A stretch of 39,675 nt of DNA from Dehalococcoidales bacterium (GTDB lineage Bacteria; Chloroflexota; Dehalococcoidia; Dehalococcoidales; JAFGLR01). Within the stretch, counting starts at the first letter, position 1. Every line of letters begins with the position of its first letter. The stretch spans positions 1 to 39,675 of the forward strand of contig JAFGLR010000054.1 in the NCBI GenBank assembly GCA_016927955.1. Direction: 5' to 3'. The notes under the pieces were generated by a model, which searched no databases, had not been told where the DNA came from, and was given only the letters and a program-made list of their open reading frames with translations. A program made the translations under genes and the position numbers. Below are positions 8,196 through 16,118 of the stretch, one piece after another.

Positions 8196-9003
8196 TAGCC
8201 CGGACGAGCTTATTATAGCGTTTATCGCTTCTCGTCGCGAGGGTCTATCGACTCAAACTATCGAGCGTAGATATAAGGGCTATCTTCGACGGTCGAAAGA
8301 AGTAATCGGTCTACATATCGACGGACAAGATATACAAAACTTCTTAAAGACGAGACAATGTAACGCCGCTAAGTTCGATTATTACAGCGTACTACGTATC
8401 TTCTATAACTGGCTTTATAGTCGTAACTCCGGTTACGGTCTTAACGTACAAGACAATCCAATTCTAAACGTCGAAGCACCGAGAGTCGAGAAGAAGATAC
8501 TGGTAAGCTTAACAAGCGAAGAAGTCGAGAGAGTTATCAATCGAGCGAATAGTATACGCGACAAGGCGATAATATCGCTATTCGCGGATAGCGGTTTACG
8601 CCTCGACGAACTCGCGAATATAAGTCCGAAGAATATCGACTGGCAGAATCGACTAATTAAAGTTAAATGTAAAGGTAATAAAGAGGGTTACGCACCGTTC
8701 GGTCAGCGTACCGAGTCACTACTTCGCGAATGGCTTAGCGAGTATAAAGCTAACGGTCGACTCTGGGACTTAAATCATTACGGCGTAAGTATTATGTTAC
8801 GAAGATTATCGGCGAGTACCGGTATTAAATTTAGCGCTCATACCTTTAGACGAACATTCGCGAGTATACTAGCGAAGCGTAACGTCGATAGTCTACATAT
8901 AATGCGGTTAGGTCGCTGGTCTTCGGTCGCGATGGTCGAGAGGTATACGAGAAGCGTTAAGTTCGAGGATAGCTTAAAGCTGTATAACGCTATCGTAAAT
9001 TAA
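8196..9003 (+). CDS. Tyrosine integrase, catalytic part, separated from its start codon
   Basis: An open frame of 268 codons from the attachment core to TAA at 9001-9003. It holds a complete core-binding domain (about the first 90 residues) and all catalytic residues: Arg at 8599 (SGLRLDE), Lys in the KVKCKGNK hairpin, HTFRR at 8839-8853, Trp in GRW at 8917 and Tyr at 8944 (ERYTRS). The frame continues leftwards through attL to a TAA at 8119 without any ATG, GTG or TTG; the first in-frame ATG is 8794, after the catalytic Arg and Lys. In the excised circle the frame joins the HTH ORF starting at 16649, giving 351 codons. In the integrated state it should be silent unless a rare start codon such as ATT is used. 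Confidence 0.85.
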
Positions 9004-9038
9004 TAAAGCTCGTAAGTCGATTTTACGTATTGATTTAA

Positions 9039-9230
9039 TTAGTTTTTCGGTATTCTAAAAAAGAACACTACTAATAACTCATCGCCTCTTGATGCGAAAG
9101 AAACGTCTAGAATAGATAATTTTTCGGCTTTCGCTCCCTCAAGAAAACTTTCGATTGCTAATTGTAAATCGCCTGGCTTATTAGCATTAAGAATCTTGAA
9201 ACCTAATTCACTCGCGGGAATTTCGAACAT
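9039..9230 (-). CDS. Small protein of unknown function, own promoter
   Basis: Sixty-three residues, not recognised. The protein looks soluble with a hydrophobic C-terminal strand (ELLVVFFFRIP). A strong GGAGG lies six bases before the ATG, and a good sigma-70-type promoter (TTGACT, 16-bp spacer, TATAAT) precedes it, so it is very likely expressed. The independent promoter and its place next to the integrase, divergent from the small gene at 9330, resemble cargo (moron) genes of prophages and satellites, which often encode defence or superinfection functions. That role is inference from position only. Confidence 0.65.
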   Translation of the reverse strand: MFEIPASELGFKILNANKPGDLQLAIESFLEGAKAEKLSILDVSFASRGDELLVVFFFRIPKN

Positions 9231-9252
9231 AATATACCTCCGTTTTGGAGTT

Positions 9253-9280
9253 ATTATACCACCGATTCTTAGAAAGTCAA
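9253..9280 (-). promoter_or_regulatory. Promoter of the 63-residue cargo gene
   Basis: On the minus strand, TTGACT (9275-9280) is separated by 16 bp from TATAAT (9253-9258), followed by GGAGG (9237-9241) and ATG at 9230. The leader is short, about 15-20 bases. Confidence 0.65.
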
Positions 9281-9329
9281 TCGTAAAAAATTCTTCTTTA
9301 TGATAGAATAGGTAAAACTGAGGTGCACT

Positions 9330-9536
9330 ATGAAATTCTTTTTAACAGTAACGGATTACTCTATGCAACCGAATGGTAAAAGAATGTTATATAAAAACGA
9401 TAAAGGCGATTTATTCGATGGTCCAATAAATAACGTTGTTATTGGTAGTACTTATATTGTCGAAGTAGCTGACAAACGCCCGGAGGATACGTACTATTAT
9501 ATCGGTAAGTTTGTCGGCGAAGTAGGAAAATCTTAA
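9330..9536 (+). CDS. Small protein of unknown function
   Basis: Sixty-eight residues, not recognised. The sequence is rich in beta-strand-like segments and Tyr (NNVVIGSTYIVEV, EDTYYYIGKFVG), suggesting a small OB- or SH3-like barrel, but no family is claimed. GAGGTG precedes the ATG. A possible -10 box TAGAAT lies at 9304-9309 with no good -35. It is divergent from the 63-residue gene across a 99-bp gap, and the two together form the accessory block beside the integrase. Confidence 0.5.
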   Translation: MKFFLTVTDYSMQPNGKRMLYKNDKGDLFDGPINNVVIGSTYIVEVADKRPEDTYYYIGKFVGEVGKS

Positions 9537-9634
9537 TTAACAAGTATTTGTAGTCTCAAACTAACCTTTCCGACTCCCGCGTTTAAAAGCGTTATATATA
9601 GCGCGTCCGGTCGACCTAATTAAAAATCGAGTAT

Positions 9635-9654
9635 TCGCTTAACAATCGCTTAAC
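9635..9654 (+). repeat. Short direct repeat, iteron-like
   Basis: TCGCTTAAC occurs at 9635-9643 and again at 9646-9654, an 11-bp period matching one helical turn. Two copies are too few to call an iteron array, but their place in the non-coding block beside a RepA-like helicase gene makes an origin possible. Confidence 0.35.
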
Positions 9655-9949
9655 GTTTGAGCGTGTCTCGCGCTTCAAGAAAGCGTAAACTCGAAGCTAA
9701 TACGCGACATTTTGTAATAGACTAACGTATCCTTTCTTAGTATAAAGAGTCGAGACGTAGAAAGTCGGTCCAGCGACTTTGCTCTATATCGCTCTAGGCG
9801 CGCTACGGCTTTGAATCCAAAGAGTTTTACTCGAATAGGTATTCAGATAACTACCCCGACTAAAGCGACATCGTAGCGAGCGTAAAAGCAATGCGACAGT
9901 CGGGTACTGTACCACTTACTTATACAATCGAGTGGTAGTAAATATAAGT

Positions 9950-9993
9950 ATAGCGTCTAAGCGCTATTACTTCTAAGAACGCTTAGACGCTAT
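9950..9993. repeat. 14-bp inverted repeat
   Basis: ATAGCGTCTAAGCG at 9950-9963 and its exact complement at 9980-9993 flank 16 bases. TTTAG follows on the plus strand. This is the strongest hairpin in the non-coding block; it could be a bidirectional terminator between the converging gene groups or part of an origin. Confidence 0.6.
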
Positions 9994-10157
9994 TTAGTTA
10001 ATACGTATTAGATACCGAGTACGCTTTAGCGAAAGTGTGGCGGTAGCCACTTAATCGATTATAGGTCGGTAAAGTCGATAATACGAACAACGATATATTT
10101 ATATATTAGAGGCATCCTGAAAATTGTTCGTTTTGAGCGTGGCTTACATAGGCGTAG

Positions 10158-11519
10158 TTATTGTTCGCTTTTTGTCGTTTGTTCGCTTTTTTGTAACTCA
10201 CGCTTAAGAAGTTCGTCGATGCGTCTCAGAGCTTCGAGAATCTTCTCGCGTTCGAGTACGCGCGGATACCTCTCGCCCTTTACCCAATACTGTACGCTAC
10301 GCTCTGGAAGATTAGCAAGACGCGACCACTCGGCGCTCTTAATATTAAACTTCTCGACCTGTTTACGTATCTCTGCGCCGTAGTCGTACGTCGTATCTTC
10401 GCCAAAGTCTACACCGTACTTATCCGCTAACATCTTCTTAAAGCGTTCGTCGAGTACCGCGTCTTCCGGCTCGACTAATTTCGTCGTCCAGTTAATTTTG
10501 TCGTAAGAGAAGATATGAGCGACGTTATTCCAGTCCGGATTACGATGTATACCGAGTAACGCGCCAGACGTGTTCGTACTACCGCGCCAGCGATAGACGA
10601 ATATCGGTACTTCGCACCACCAGCGAATCGAGCTATCACCGTAGAAAAGCTCGCTTAGATTATCCGGTATAAACTGAGGCGCGCCAATCTTTCGCGTGTG
10701 ATGTACGATTATAACCGCGCACTTTAGCTCGTCGATAATCCTGTCGAAGAAGTCGAGACACTTTTTCATAACTACGTCTTCTTTAAGCGACTCAGCGACG
10801 AGACGGTAAAGCGGGTCGAAGATAACTAAGTCCGGTTTAAAGTCTTTAAGCGTCGCGATTAACGCTTCGAAGCTTTTATCGTCGCACGTGCTAAGCTTAG
10901 TTTCGTCGATAACGAGTAAATTCTTCGACGGAGTACCGAGCGTCGCGACTAACCGCTTTAGACGTTCGCGTAACGACTTTCGTAGCTCTGTGTCGATTAT
11001 CGCTACCTTAAGCGGTCTCGGTACGTCTAGCGCACCGAAGACTTTATCGCCTCTCGCGGCTTGTATCGCTAGACATTCGATAATAAGACTTTTACCCGAC
11101 TTCTCCGGTGCACCGATAACGATACGGTCGTTACGACATAAGAGTCTATCGACTATAACTTCGAGCTTCTCGCTCGGCATATTCGCTATCTCGTCGTACG
11201 TATAACCAGTTACGACGTTCGTATTGCCTCTTATTTTGTTTACCTCGACTATCTCGTAGTTATACTGATTTTCGACTACTCTATAAAACTCGTCTTCTTC
11301 GAACGGCGGTTCGTCGTTACCGTTCCAGAGCTTTACGTACGGCCAAAGACCGAACGCTATCGTCTTTGCGCTTAGAGCGCTGTAGACCATAAAATAGCGT
11401 ACCAACAGACCGACCAGATAAAAGACGTTATAACCGTGTTCGTTGAATAACGTACCGCCGTTGTGTAATATCTCTCTCCAAAGCTTTTTGGTCGGTACTT
11501 CTAATTTACATTCGACCAT
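10158..11519 (-). CDS. RepA-like RecA-fold helicase/ATPase with C-terminal HTH
   Basis: A 453-residue protein. Walker A is GAPEKSGKS (136-144), Walker B is DLVIFDP (230-236), and the sensor segment IIVHHTRK (270-277) matches the RepA/DnaB-like hexameric helicases of the RecA fold (AAA_25 type). The first 110 residues are unassigned. The C-terminal 80 residues contain a likely helix-turn-helix (SAEWSRLANLPERSVQYWVK), so the protein may recognise an origin and unwind it, as satellite Pri-Rep proteins do. GGAGGT lies four bases before the ATG. It is the last gene of the leftward group, and the adjacent 621-bp non-coding block is the natural place for its origin. Confidence 0.75.
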   Translation of the reverse strand: MVECKLEVPTKKLWREILHNGGTLFNEHGYNVFYLVGLLVRYFMVYSALSAKTIAFGLWPYVKLWNGNDEPPFEEDEFYRVVENQYNYEIVEVNKIRGNTNVVTGYTYDEIANMPSEKLEVIVDRLLCRNDRIVIGAPEKSGKSLIIECLAIQAARGDKVFGALDVPRPLKVAIIDTELRKSLRERLKRLVATLGTPSKNLLVIDETKLSTCDDKSFEALIATLKDFKPDLVIFDPLYRLVAESLKEDVVMKKCLDFFDRIIDELKCAVIIVHHTRKIGAPQFIPDNLSELFYGDSSIRWWCEVPIFVYRWRGSTNTSGALLGIHRNPDWNNVAHIFSYDKINWTTKLVEPEDAVLDERFKKMLADKYGVDFGEDTTYDYGAEIRKQVEKFNIKSAEWSRLANLPERSVQYWVKGERYPRVLEREKILEALRRIDELLKRELQKSEQTTKSEQ

Positions 11520-11738
11520 ATTTACCTCCGATTGGTTAACGAGAGCGCTCCGCCGATGGAGTCACGACGAAGCGCCCTCAATTTCGCGACAGACGCTAAG
11601 ACCGACATAAGTGCTAGACTACGTAGTCGGTGAGCCTTAAAACAAGCTGTTCTTACGAAATCAAATAAGAACATTATCTAGCTTTACTCCGTCTATCGCT
11701 AAAGACTACCTAATACGTCTCGACAAACGTATTAAGGT
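11520..11738. other. Intergenic leader with a long hairpin
   Basis: This 219-bp gap separates the capsid gene from the helicase gene. At 11644-11684, AAGCT-GTTCTTA pairs with TAAGAAC and AGCTT (7-bp inner and 5-bp outer stems, with a bulge), and a shorter GC-rich inverted repeat lies near 11543-11579. It could be a terminator or RNA-processing site that lowers readthrough from the capsid gene. Confidence 0.4.
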
Positions 11739-13022
11739 TTAAACCGTTACGTTGTACCCTAACGCGGTATGACAGTAGTTAGCACTCGACCTATCGCCGA
11801 AACATTGGAGACCGATACGCATCGAGACTACTACCGAAGTTAGAGTCTTCGGTTCGTCGCGCTGTACCGCTACGCGAACATTTCGCCTTATACCGAACTG
11901 CCACATATCGCGGTTAACGAGAACGATTCGACCTTTAGTGTTGTTACCGCTTGTCTGGTCTACCTGCCCGGTCGCGTTCGACTTCTGTACTTGGTCGCTT
12001 AAGATAACCGGTACGCCGTAGACCTGACCGATTTGACCGGTTAATAAAGTCGCTTGAGCGCCGAGCTTATCGACGGTACGGAAATCGTCGAGCTGGATAG
12101 CTTTATTTTTAGTCCAACGGTCTACGATAAACGCGCACCGTTCCGGTACGTCAGCGTATTTACCGAGAAGACCGATTAACGTCGCGAAGTCCGCGACTTC
12201 TAAAGTACCCATATCGCTTTTCTGTCCGGTTACTTCGTTTAGACAGTAGTGAATTAAACCGTCGAAGCCGAGTAAGAAGCGCGAGTTCGTCGCTATGTCA
12301 GCGCCCGCGGCGTCGTAGTAGTTTATATTCGTCTTACCGGTACTCGCGTCGGCGTTAAGAATCGCTTCATCGATAGTCTCTTTCGCGTTACGAATTAAGA
12401 TAGACCGGATATTCGGTATCAGCGCGATAATGGCGTCCTCGTCTTGTTCGTCGCTAATATCGACCTGCGCTTTAAGCGTATACGCGGTTATTGTTCGCTT
12501 TGCGGTAGCCGGGTCGGTCGCGGTAACGGCTTGACCCTCGCCAGCCGGTTTATAGAACGTTACGTTACCGAGAGACGGTAGTTCTTCGCTCTGCGAGACC
12601 ATATCTCGCCAGGGTCGGAATAGTTCGGCAACGAGCGTCTTCGACTGTATGTCTTGGAATAGCTGATTCCACATAACCGTATCGATTAGCTCGGCGCCTG
12701 TACCGCTACCGTCGGTAGTCATTGTATACTTACGCGCTTTATCGGCGAGCGACTGGAATTTATCTTCGTAAGTGTCGGGCATTTCGCTACCGCGAGAAGC
12801 GAGAATCATACGACAGAGCGCGAGTTCTTCGAGACCGTACTCGTCGAGAGTATGCTTCTTAATAAAGCGGTCGTTATTACGAGTAGCTTTACCCGCGTCG
12901 TTTACGTTAGTCTCGAAGCGCATCTTCCGAACTAACGGCTTTTCGTCTTCTTTATTATCGAGAGCGTTTAACTGCGTCTCGATGTCTTTAGCGTCTTTTA
13001 ACGCTTTATCTAGTGAATCCAT
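11739..13022 (-). CDS. HK97-fold major capsid protein
   Basis: A 427-residue protein. The first 100 residues are charged and helical, like the scaffolding delta domain of HK97-type capsid proteins. The mature-like part begins near residue 102 (TTDGSGTGAELID) and continues with the usual order: N-arm, FYKPAGEGQAVTA, the ISDEQDEDAI spine-helix region, then the A-domain (VYGVPVILSDQV) and GLQCFGD near the end. AGAGGT precedes the ATG. No head-maturation protease gene is seen, so processing of the N-domain would need a protease from elsewhere or may not occur. A gene upstream in the same direction encodes a tape-measure protein; portal and terminase genes are absent. Confidence 0.85.
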   Translation of the reverse strand: MDSLDKALKDAKDIETQLNALDNKEDEKPLVRKMRFETNVNDAGKATRNNDRFIKKHTLDEYGLEELALCRMILASRGSEMPDTYEDKFQSLADKARKYTMTTDGSGTGAELIDTVMWNQLFQDIQSKTLVAELFRPWRDMVSQSEELPSLGNVTFYKPAGEGQAVTATDPATAKRTITAYTLKAQVDISDEQDEDAIIALIPNIRSILIRNAKETIDEAILNADASTGKTNINYYDAAGADIATNSRFLLGFDGLIHYCLNEVTGQKSDMGTLEVADFATLIGLLGKYADVPERCAFIVDRWTKNKAIQLDDFRTVDKLGAQATLLTGQIGQVYGVPVILSDQVQKSNATGQVDQTSGNNTKGRIVLVNRDMWQFGIRRNVRVAVQRDEPKTLTSVVVSMRIGLQCFGDRSSANYCHTALGYNVTV

Positions 13023-13225
13023 ATTTTAACCTCTTATTATTTTTATTTTATTTAAACGTATCTTCGTTCGCTGTCATCGTAGCGCGTCTACGACGTACAA
13101 TCGCTGAACGTCTCTCTAGCGTCTTATCACCGAGCCCGTCTCGGTCGTAATCGACGCTATGCTTCCGCGTGCCGACTATCTATTGTCGGACAGCTTTAAT
13201 CATTACGAAGAACACGGTTACTTTA
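13023..13225. other. 203-bp gap with hairpins between tape-measure and capsid genes
   Basis: ACCGAG/CTCGGT with a five-base loop (13129-13145) and CCGAC/GTCGG (13172-13189) are visible, followed on the minus strand by an AT-rich leader before the capsid gene. Such a gap is unusual between phage structural genes and could hold a separate capsid promoter; I cannot identify clear -35 and -10 boxes. Confidence 0.35.
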
Positions 13226-14806
13226 TTAATACGCACCTTGTAACCGAGCTTTCTTAGCGACGAGGTCGATAATATAAGTCGCTATCGGCTCGCCGTCGAG
13301 AGCTATCGGTATCGTTATATTCGCGCCTTGCGGTAGAATCGTTTCGTCTTTATGTACGTACGCTAGACCGGTCTCGCGAACTACGCCACCGAGCTGATAA
13401 GCTGGTAAGCTCGGCATAGTCCACGTTATCGGACTTATGTTAACGCCCGGTATGTTATTAAGAGCGCCAATCATACCGTTAATACCTTGTATAACGAGGT
13501 CTACGACGGTCTTAATCGGGTCGTAGATAAAATGCATAACGCGTAAGAAGACCGACCGCGCGGTACTCGCTATCTTCTCCCACGCGTTCGTAAAGATGTT
13601 CTTAACGTTCTCCCACAAGTTCGTAAAGTAACCTTTAATCGCGTCCCAATTACGAGAGATTAATAGCGGTATACCGACTACCGGAAACAGTATCGCGACT
13701 ATCTTGTCCCAATTGTTTTTAAATATGTCTACGACTCGATTCCAGAGACCGACGAAGAAGTCTTTAATCGCGTTCCACGTCGTAAGAAAAGCGTCTTTAA
13801 TCTTCGCGAAGACTTCGGTAAAGAACTTCGCTATCGCTTCCCATATCTCTTTCGCTTTAGCGCAGACCGTATCCCAGTTCTGCCAAAGTAGAATACCGAT
13901 AGCGATTAACGCGGCGATAGCGGTTATTATGAGACCGACCGGATTCGTCGCTAAGAAGTTTAAAGCGAGACCGACGAGCTTAATACCGGTAACTAATTGC
14001 GGTAATAATAGAAGTAGCGAACCTAACGGTATTAGTACCGCGCCTACTACGCTAGTAACAATAGTTATCGTACGAACTAAGTTCGGATTCTCGCCAATCC
14101 AAGACTTAACTTTCTCGATAATCGGCTGTAGATTGTTCTGAAAGAAATCGGTTAATATCGGTATTAGCTGACCGCCGATAGATTCCATTAAGTCGCCGAT
14201 ATTGTTCTTAAGTAAAGCCATTTGACCGGACATAGTTTGACCGTACGCTTCAGCTTGTCCACCGTACTTCGACTGTAACGCACCTAACGCTTCGGTCGCG
14301 GTCGCGCCCTCTTTAAGAACGATACCGTAACGCGACAGTATTGCGGTATTACCTGCGGCGACTTTACCGACTAGGTCGGCAGCGGTCGCGGCGTCTATGT
14401 TCATCGCGACAGACATATCAAGCGTTAACGCTAAGAGGTCGAGAGACTTGTTATAGTCTCCGGTTATTTCGACTAACGCTTGTAACGCTTCGCGCTGTGC
14501 GTCGTCAGCGACTGAGGTCTTCGTTTGTGTAGCGGATATAACGCCCTCTAAGCTACCTTTAACCTCGTCGTAATTAATACCGACGTTCTTTAGCGCTTGA
14601 CTTAATTTCATAATACCGGCTTCTTCTTCTGCCGCGCTCTTAACGCACAAAGCCATCGTACCGGTTATTGCCGCACCTGCGCCTGCCGCGATACCGCCCG
14701 CGACCTTAAAGCCTTTAGACATAGAGCCGAGACGGTCGCTAATACCGTCGAACGCTTCTTTAGTCTGGTCTGTTGCTCGTATTAATATTTCTAGGATACT
14801 TGCCAT
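13226..14806 (-). CDS. Phage tail tape-measure protein
   Basis: A 526-residue protein with the features of tape-measure proteins: an N-terminal start typical of the family (ILIRATDQTKEAFDGI), an Ala/Gly-rich stretch (AGGIAAGAGAAITGTMAL), a phage-TMP core around 60-210, two hydrophobic segments (about 245-310), and a Trp/Phe-rich repeat zone (NWDTVCAKAKEIWEAI, then related units to about 430). At roughly 1.5 angstroms per residue it would specify a tail near 80 nm. The start overlaps the end of the 74-residue gene by 16 bases. It is transcribed before the capsid gene, the reverse of the usual head-then-tail order, and no other tail gene is present. Confidence 0.8.
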   Translation of the reverse strand: MASILEILIRATDQTKEAFDGISDRLGSMSKGFKVAGGIAAGAGAAITGTMALCVKSAAEEEAGIMKLSQALKNVGINYDEVKGSLEGVISATQTKTSVADDAQREALQALVEITGDYNKSLDLLALTLDMSVAMNIDAATAADLVGKVAAGNTAILSRYGIVLKEGATATEALGALQSKYGGQAEAYGQTMSGQMALLKNNIGDLMESIGGQLIPILTDFFQNNLQPIIEKVKSWIGENPNLVRTITIVTSVVGAVLIPLGSLLLLLPQLVTGIKLVGLALNFLATNPVGLIITAIAALIAIGILLWQNWDTVCAKAKEIWEAIAKFFTEVFAKIKDAFLTTWNAIKDFFVGLWNRVVDIFKNNWDKIVAILFPVVGIPLLISRNWDAIKGYFTNLWENVKNIFTNAWEKIASTARSVFLRVMHFIYDPIKTVVDLVIQGINGMIGALNNIPGVNISPITWTMPSLPAYQLGGVVRETGLAYVHKDETILPQGANITIPIALDGEPIATYIIDLVAKKARLQGAY

Positions 14807-15015
14807 ATTCCAACCTCTTTAAGATACTTAATCGTTTTGTCGAGATTCGTCGTAACTCTTAGCTGTAAACGCTCGGCTTTAGCCTGTAGGTCGATAAGTT
14901 CTTCTATATCTTGTTTGTTGACGAGAATAAGCTTATAGCAATCCGGGTACTGCTCTTTAAGCTTCGCGTTCTTAGCTAACGTACGTAATTGTTCGAGTAT
15001 CGTTTTAAGCGACAT
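14791..15015 (-). CDS. Small helical protein of unknown function
   Basis: Seventy-four residues, mostly helical and charged (LEQLRTLAKNAKLKEQYPDC, then IEELIDLQAKAERLQLRV), possibly a coiled coil. ATG at 15015 is chosen because GGAGG lies five bases upstream; a TTG at 15027 overlaps the Shine-Dalgarno site. Its end overlaps the tape-measure start by 16 bases, suggesting translational coupling. The position just before a tape-measure gene resembles the small tail-assembly chaperones of phages, but sequence gives no support for that role. Confidence 0.6.
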   Translation of the reverse strand: MSLKTILEQLRTLAKNAKLKEQYPDCYKLILVNKQDIEELIDLQAKAERLQLRVTTNLDKTIKYLKEVGIWQVS

Positions 15016-15047
15016 AACTACCTCCAATTATTTACTGCGTAACCGCG

Positions 15048-15056
15048 CTAGGCGCG
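15048..15056 (+). repeat. CTAGGCGCG motif shared with the non-coding block
   Basis: CTAGGCGCG occurs here and at 9794-9802, in both cases followed within about 15 bases by TTGAATC and then a small inverted repeat. Both are in non-coding DNA of the element. It may be a protein-binding or RNA-structure motif used twice; chance cannot be excluded. Confidence 0.3.
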
Positions 15057-15133
15057 TCTAGGCGTTGAATCTAGAGACTTTCGGTAGCGAGTAGTATCTT
15101 AGTATTCGTAGAAGATTTATACCGTCTAGGGCG

Positions 15134-15598
15134 TTAATCCGTTAGTTTAGCGAATGTACTTTCTATATCGTCTAGATTGTCATAATCGTCGAGGTTAATA
15201 ATATCTAGCCAATTATTAGTCTGTAATGAGTTCTCGCGTAGATGTAATCCCCACTCAGCGGAAACTATAGCTGGAACTATGTTAGGGTCAGTTATGCTTA
15301 ATAGAAGAACGCGTCGTTTTGCTAATTCGTCTCGACCGAATGATTTCTCAATTAGTTTAAGGACTTTTGCGGCGCGGTCGCTATCCTCTATTCGAGCTGG
15401 CTCGGTCATTAATCGTCTAACAGGTACGAGAAGTCGTATAAGAACGACCTCACGAATTTTATTCTTTAATTCTTCGCTCGGCTGTTTGTCCTCGTTAGCT
15501 TCAAGTTGAGCTACCCAAGCTCGCGAGATGTTAAGACGTTTCGCAAAATCTTCTTGAGACAGACCCGTAAGTTCGCGTAATTGCTTTAAGTATTTCAT
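15134..15598 (-). CDS. XRE-family (Cro/C1-type) regulator
   Basis: A 154-residue protein with an N-terminal helix-turn-helix (LRELTGLSQEDFAKRLNISR, residues 7-26, then AWVAQLE). The rest is helical and unassigned. AAGAGG precedes the ATG. It is divergent from the small-gene operon at 15777, with a 178-bp control region carrying a 20-bp palindrome inside the rightward promoter. This is the layout of a phage or satellite lysogeny switch, so this protein is the likely repressor of the rightward operon that ends in the HTH/integrase frame. Confidence 0.8.
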   Translation of the reverse strand: MKYLKQLRELTGLSQEDFAKRLNISRAWVAQLEANEDKQPSEELKNKIREVVLIRLLVPVRRLMTEPARIEDSDRAAKVLKLIEKSFGRDELAKRRVLLLSITDPNIVPAIVSAEWGLHLRENSLQTNNWLDIINLDDYDNLDDIESTFAKLTD

Positions 15599-15666
15599 TT
15601 CTTACCTCTTAATTAGTTTCGCGTTCGTAGCCACGTTTAACGTGATATTTTCTCGCTCTATTTAAG

Positions 15667-15672
15667 ATTATA
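15667..15672 (-). promoter_or_regulatory. -10 box of the XRE gene promoter
   Basis: On the minus strand TATAAT lies about 70 bases before the XRE start. The matching -35 region is weak (TTAGTT at 17 bp), so the promoter may need activation or be naturally low. Confidence 0.45.
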
Positions 15673-15719
15673 GCACAATAGACAAATATAACTAAGAAAA
15701 TATTTTGTTAGATAGATTC

Positions 15720-15748
15720 TTTACAAGTAGTATACAATATTGTATACT
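15720..15748 (+). promoter_or_regulatory. Rightward promoter with embedded 20-bp palindromic operator
   Basis: TTTACA (15720-15725), a 17-bp spacer and TATACT (15743-15748) form a good sigma-70-type promoter. The perfect palindrome AGTATACAATATTGTATACT (15729-15748) fills the spacer and the -10 box, so a dimeric repressor bound there would exclude RNA polymerase. It drives the operon 15777-16649 onwards. Confidence 0.75.
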
Positions 15749-15776
15749 TATAAACAGAACTAAAAGAGGTTTGTAA

Positions 15777-16118
15777 ATGGTAAAAAGACTAAGTGTATTC
15801 GACGGTAATTTCGTAGAAAAGTTTCTTAAAATACCCTACATTATTCCAGATAGCGTCGAAACGATTTTAGAAAGAGCAGATTCGAATGAAGACGATTATG
15901 AGCCGTTACCCGAAGCTCTAACGCAGGCAGATAACTCGGAGATGATAGAGAATAAGGTCGATGCACAGGCGATATTAAGTAAGCTACCGAAACGACTTAT
16001 CGAAATCGCTCAGAAACGAGTCGATGGGTACAAACTAACGCCAGCCGAGCAAGTCTATCTATTAAGTTGGCGTAAGAAACTAAAACCTACGACCCGACGA
16101 GAACGGCAAAGCTCTTAA
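15777..16118 (+). CDS. Unknown protein, first gene of the rightward operon
   Basis: A 113-residue soluble acidic protein, basic at the end. AGAGG lies seven bases before the ATG. The segment ILSKLPKRLIEIAQKRVDGY, then LTPAEQVYLLSWRKKL, has some likeness to the region-4 helices of sigma-70-type factors, but the resemblance is short and I do not assign the function. It is immediately downstream of the operator-controlled promoter, a place where phages and satellites keep early regulators, antirepressors or excision factors. Confidence 0.6.
   Translation: MVKRLSVFDGNFVEKFLKIPYIIPDSVETILERADSNEDDYEPLPEALTQADNSEMIENKVDAQAILSKLPKRLIEIAQKRVDGYKLTPAEQVYLLSWRKKLKPTTRRERQSS

Larger units (their letters stand above)
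9537..10157. other. 621-bp non-coding block rich in inverted repeats
   Basis: No credible ORF on either strand. The block contains several stem-loops: AAAGTCG/CGACTTT (9761-9780), CTTTG/CAAAG with a four-base loop (9809-9822), CCCGACT/AGTCGGG enclosing 36 bases (9855-9904), TACCACT/AGTGGTA (9910-9937) and a 14-bp stem at 9950-9993. There is also a direct repeat at 9635-9654. It follows the end of the RepA-like helicase gene. An origin of replication, a packaging site or a structured non-coding RNA could each explain it; the sequence alone does not decide. Confidence 0.55.

Noticed and set aside
8794-9003. Stand-alone 69-residue ORF starting at ATG 8794
   Set aside because: It is the C-terminal end of the integrase frame, which is open back to the attachment core; the ATG is an internal methionine without a ribosome-binding site.
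10149-10193. Repeated TTGTTCGC words at the end of the helicase gene as iterons
   Set aside because: They are explained by the repeated KSEQ residues at the protein C-terminus and have no regular spacing.
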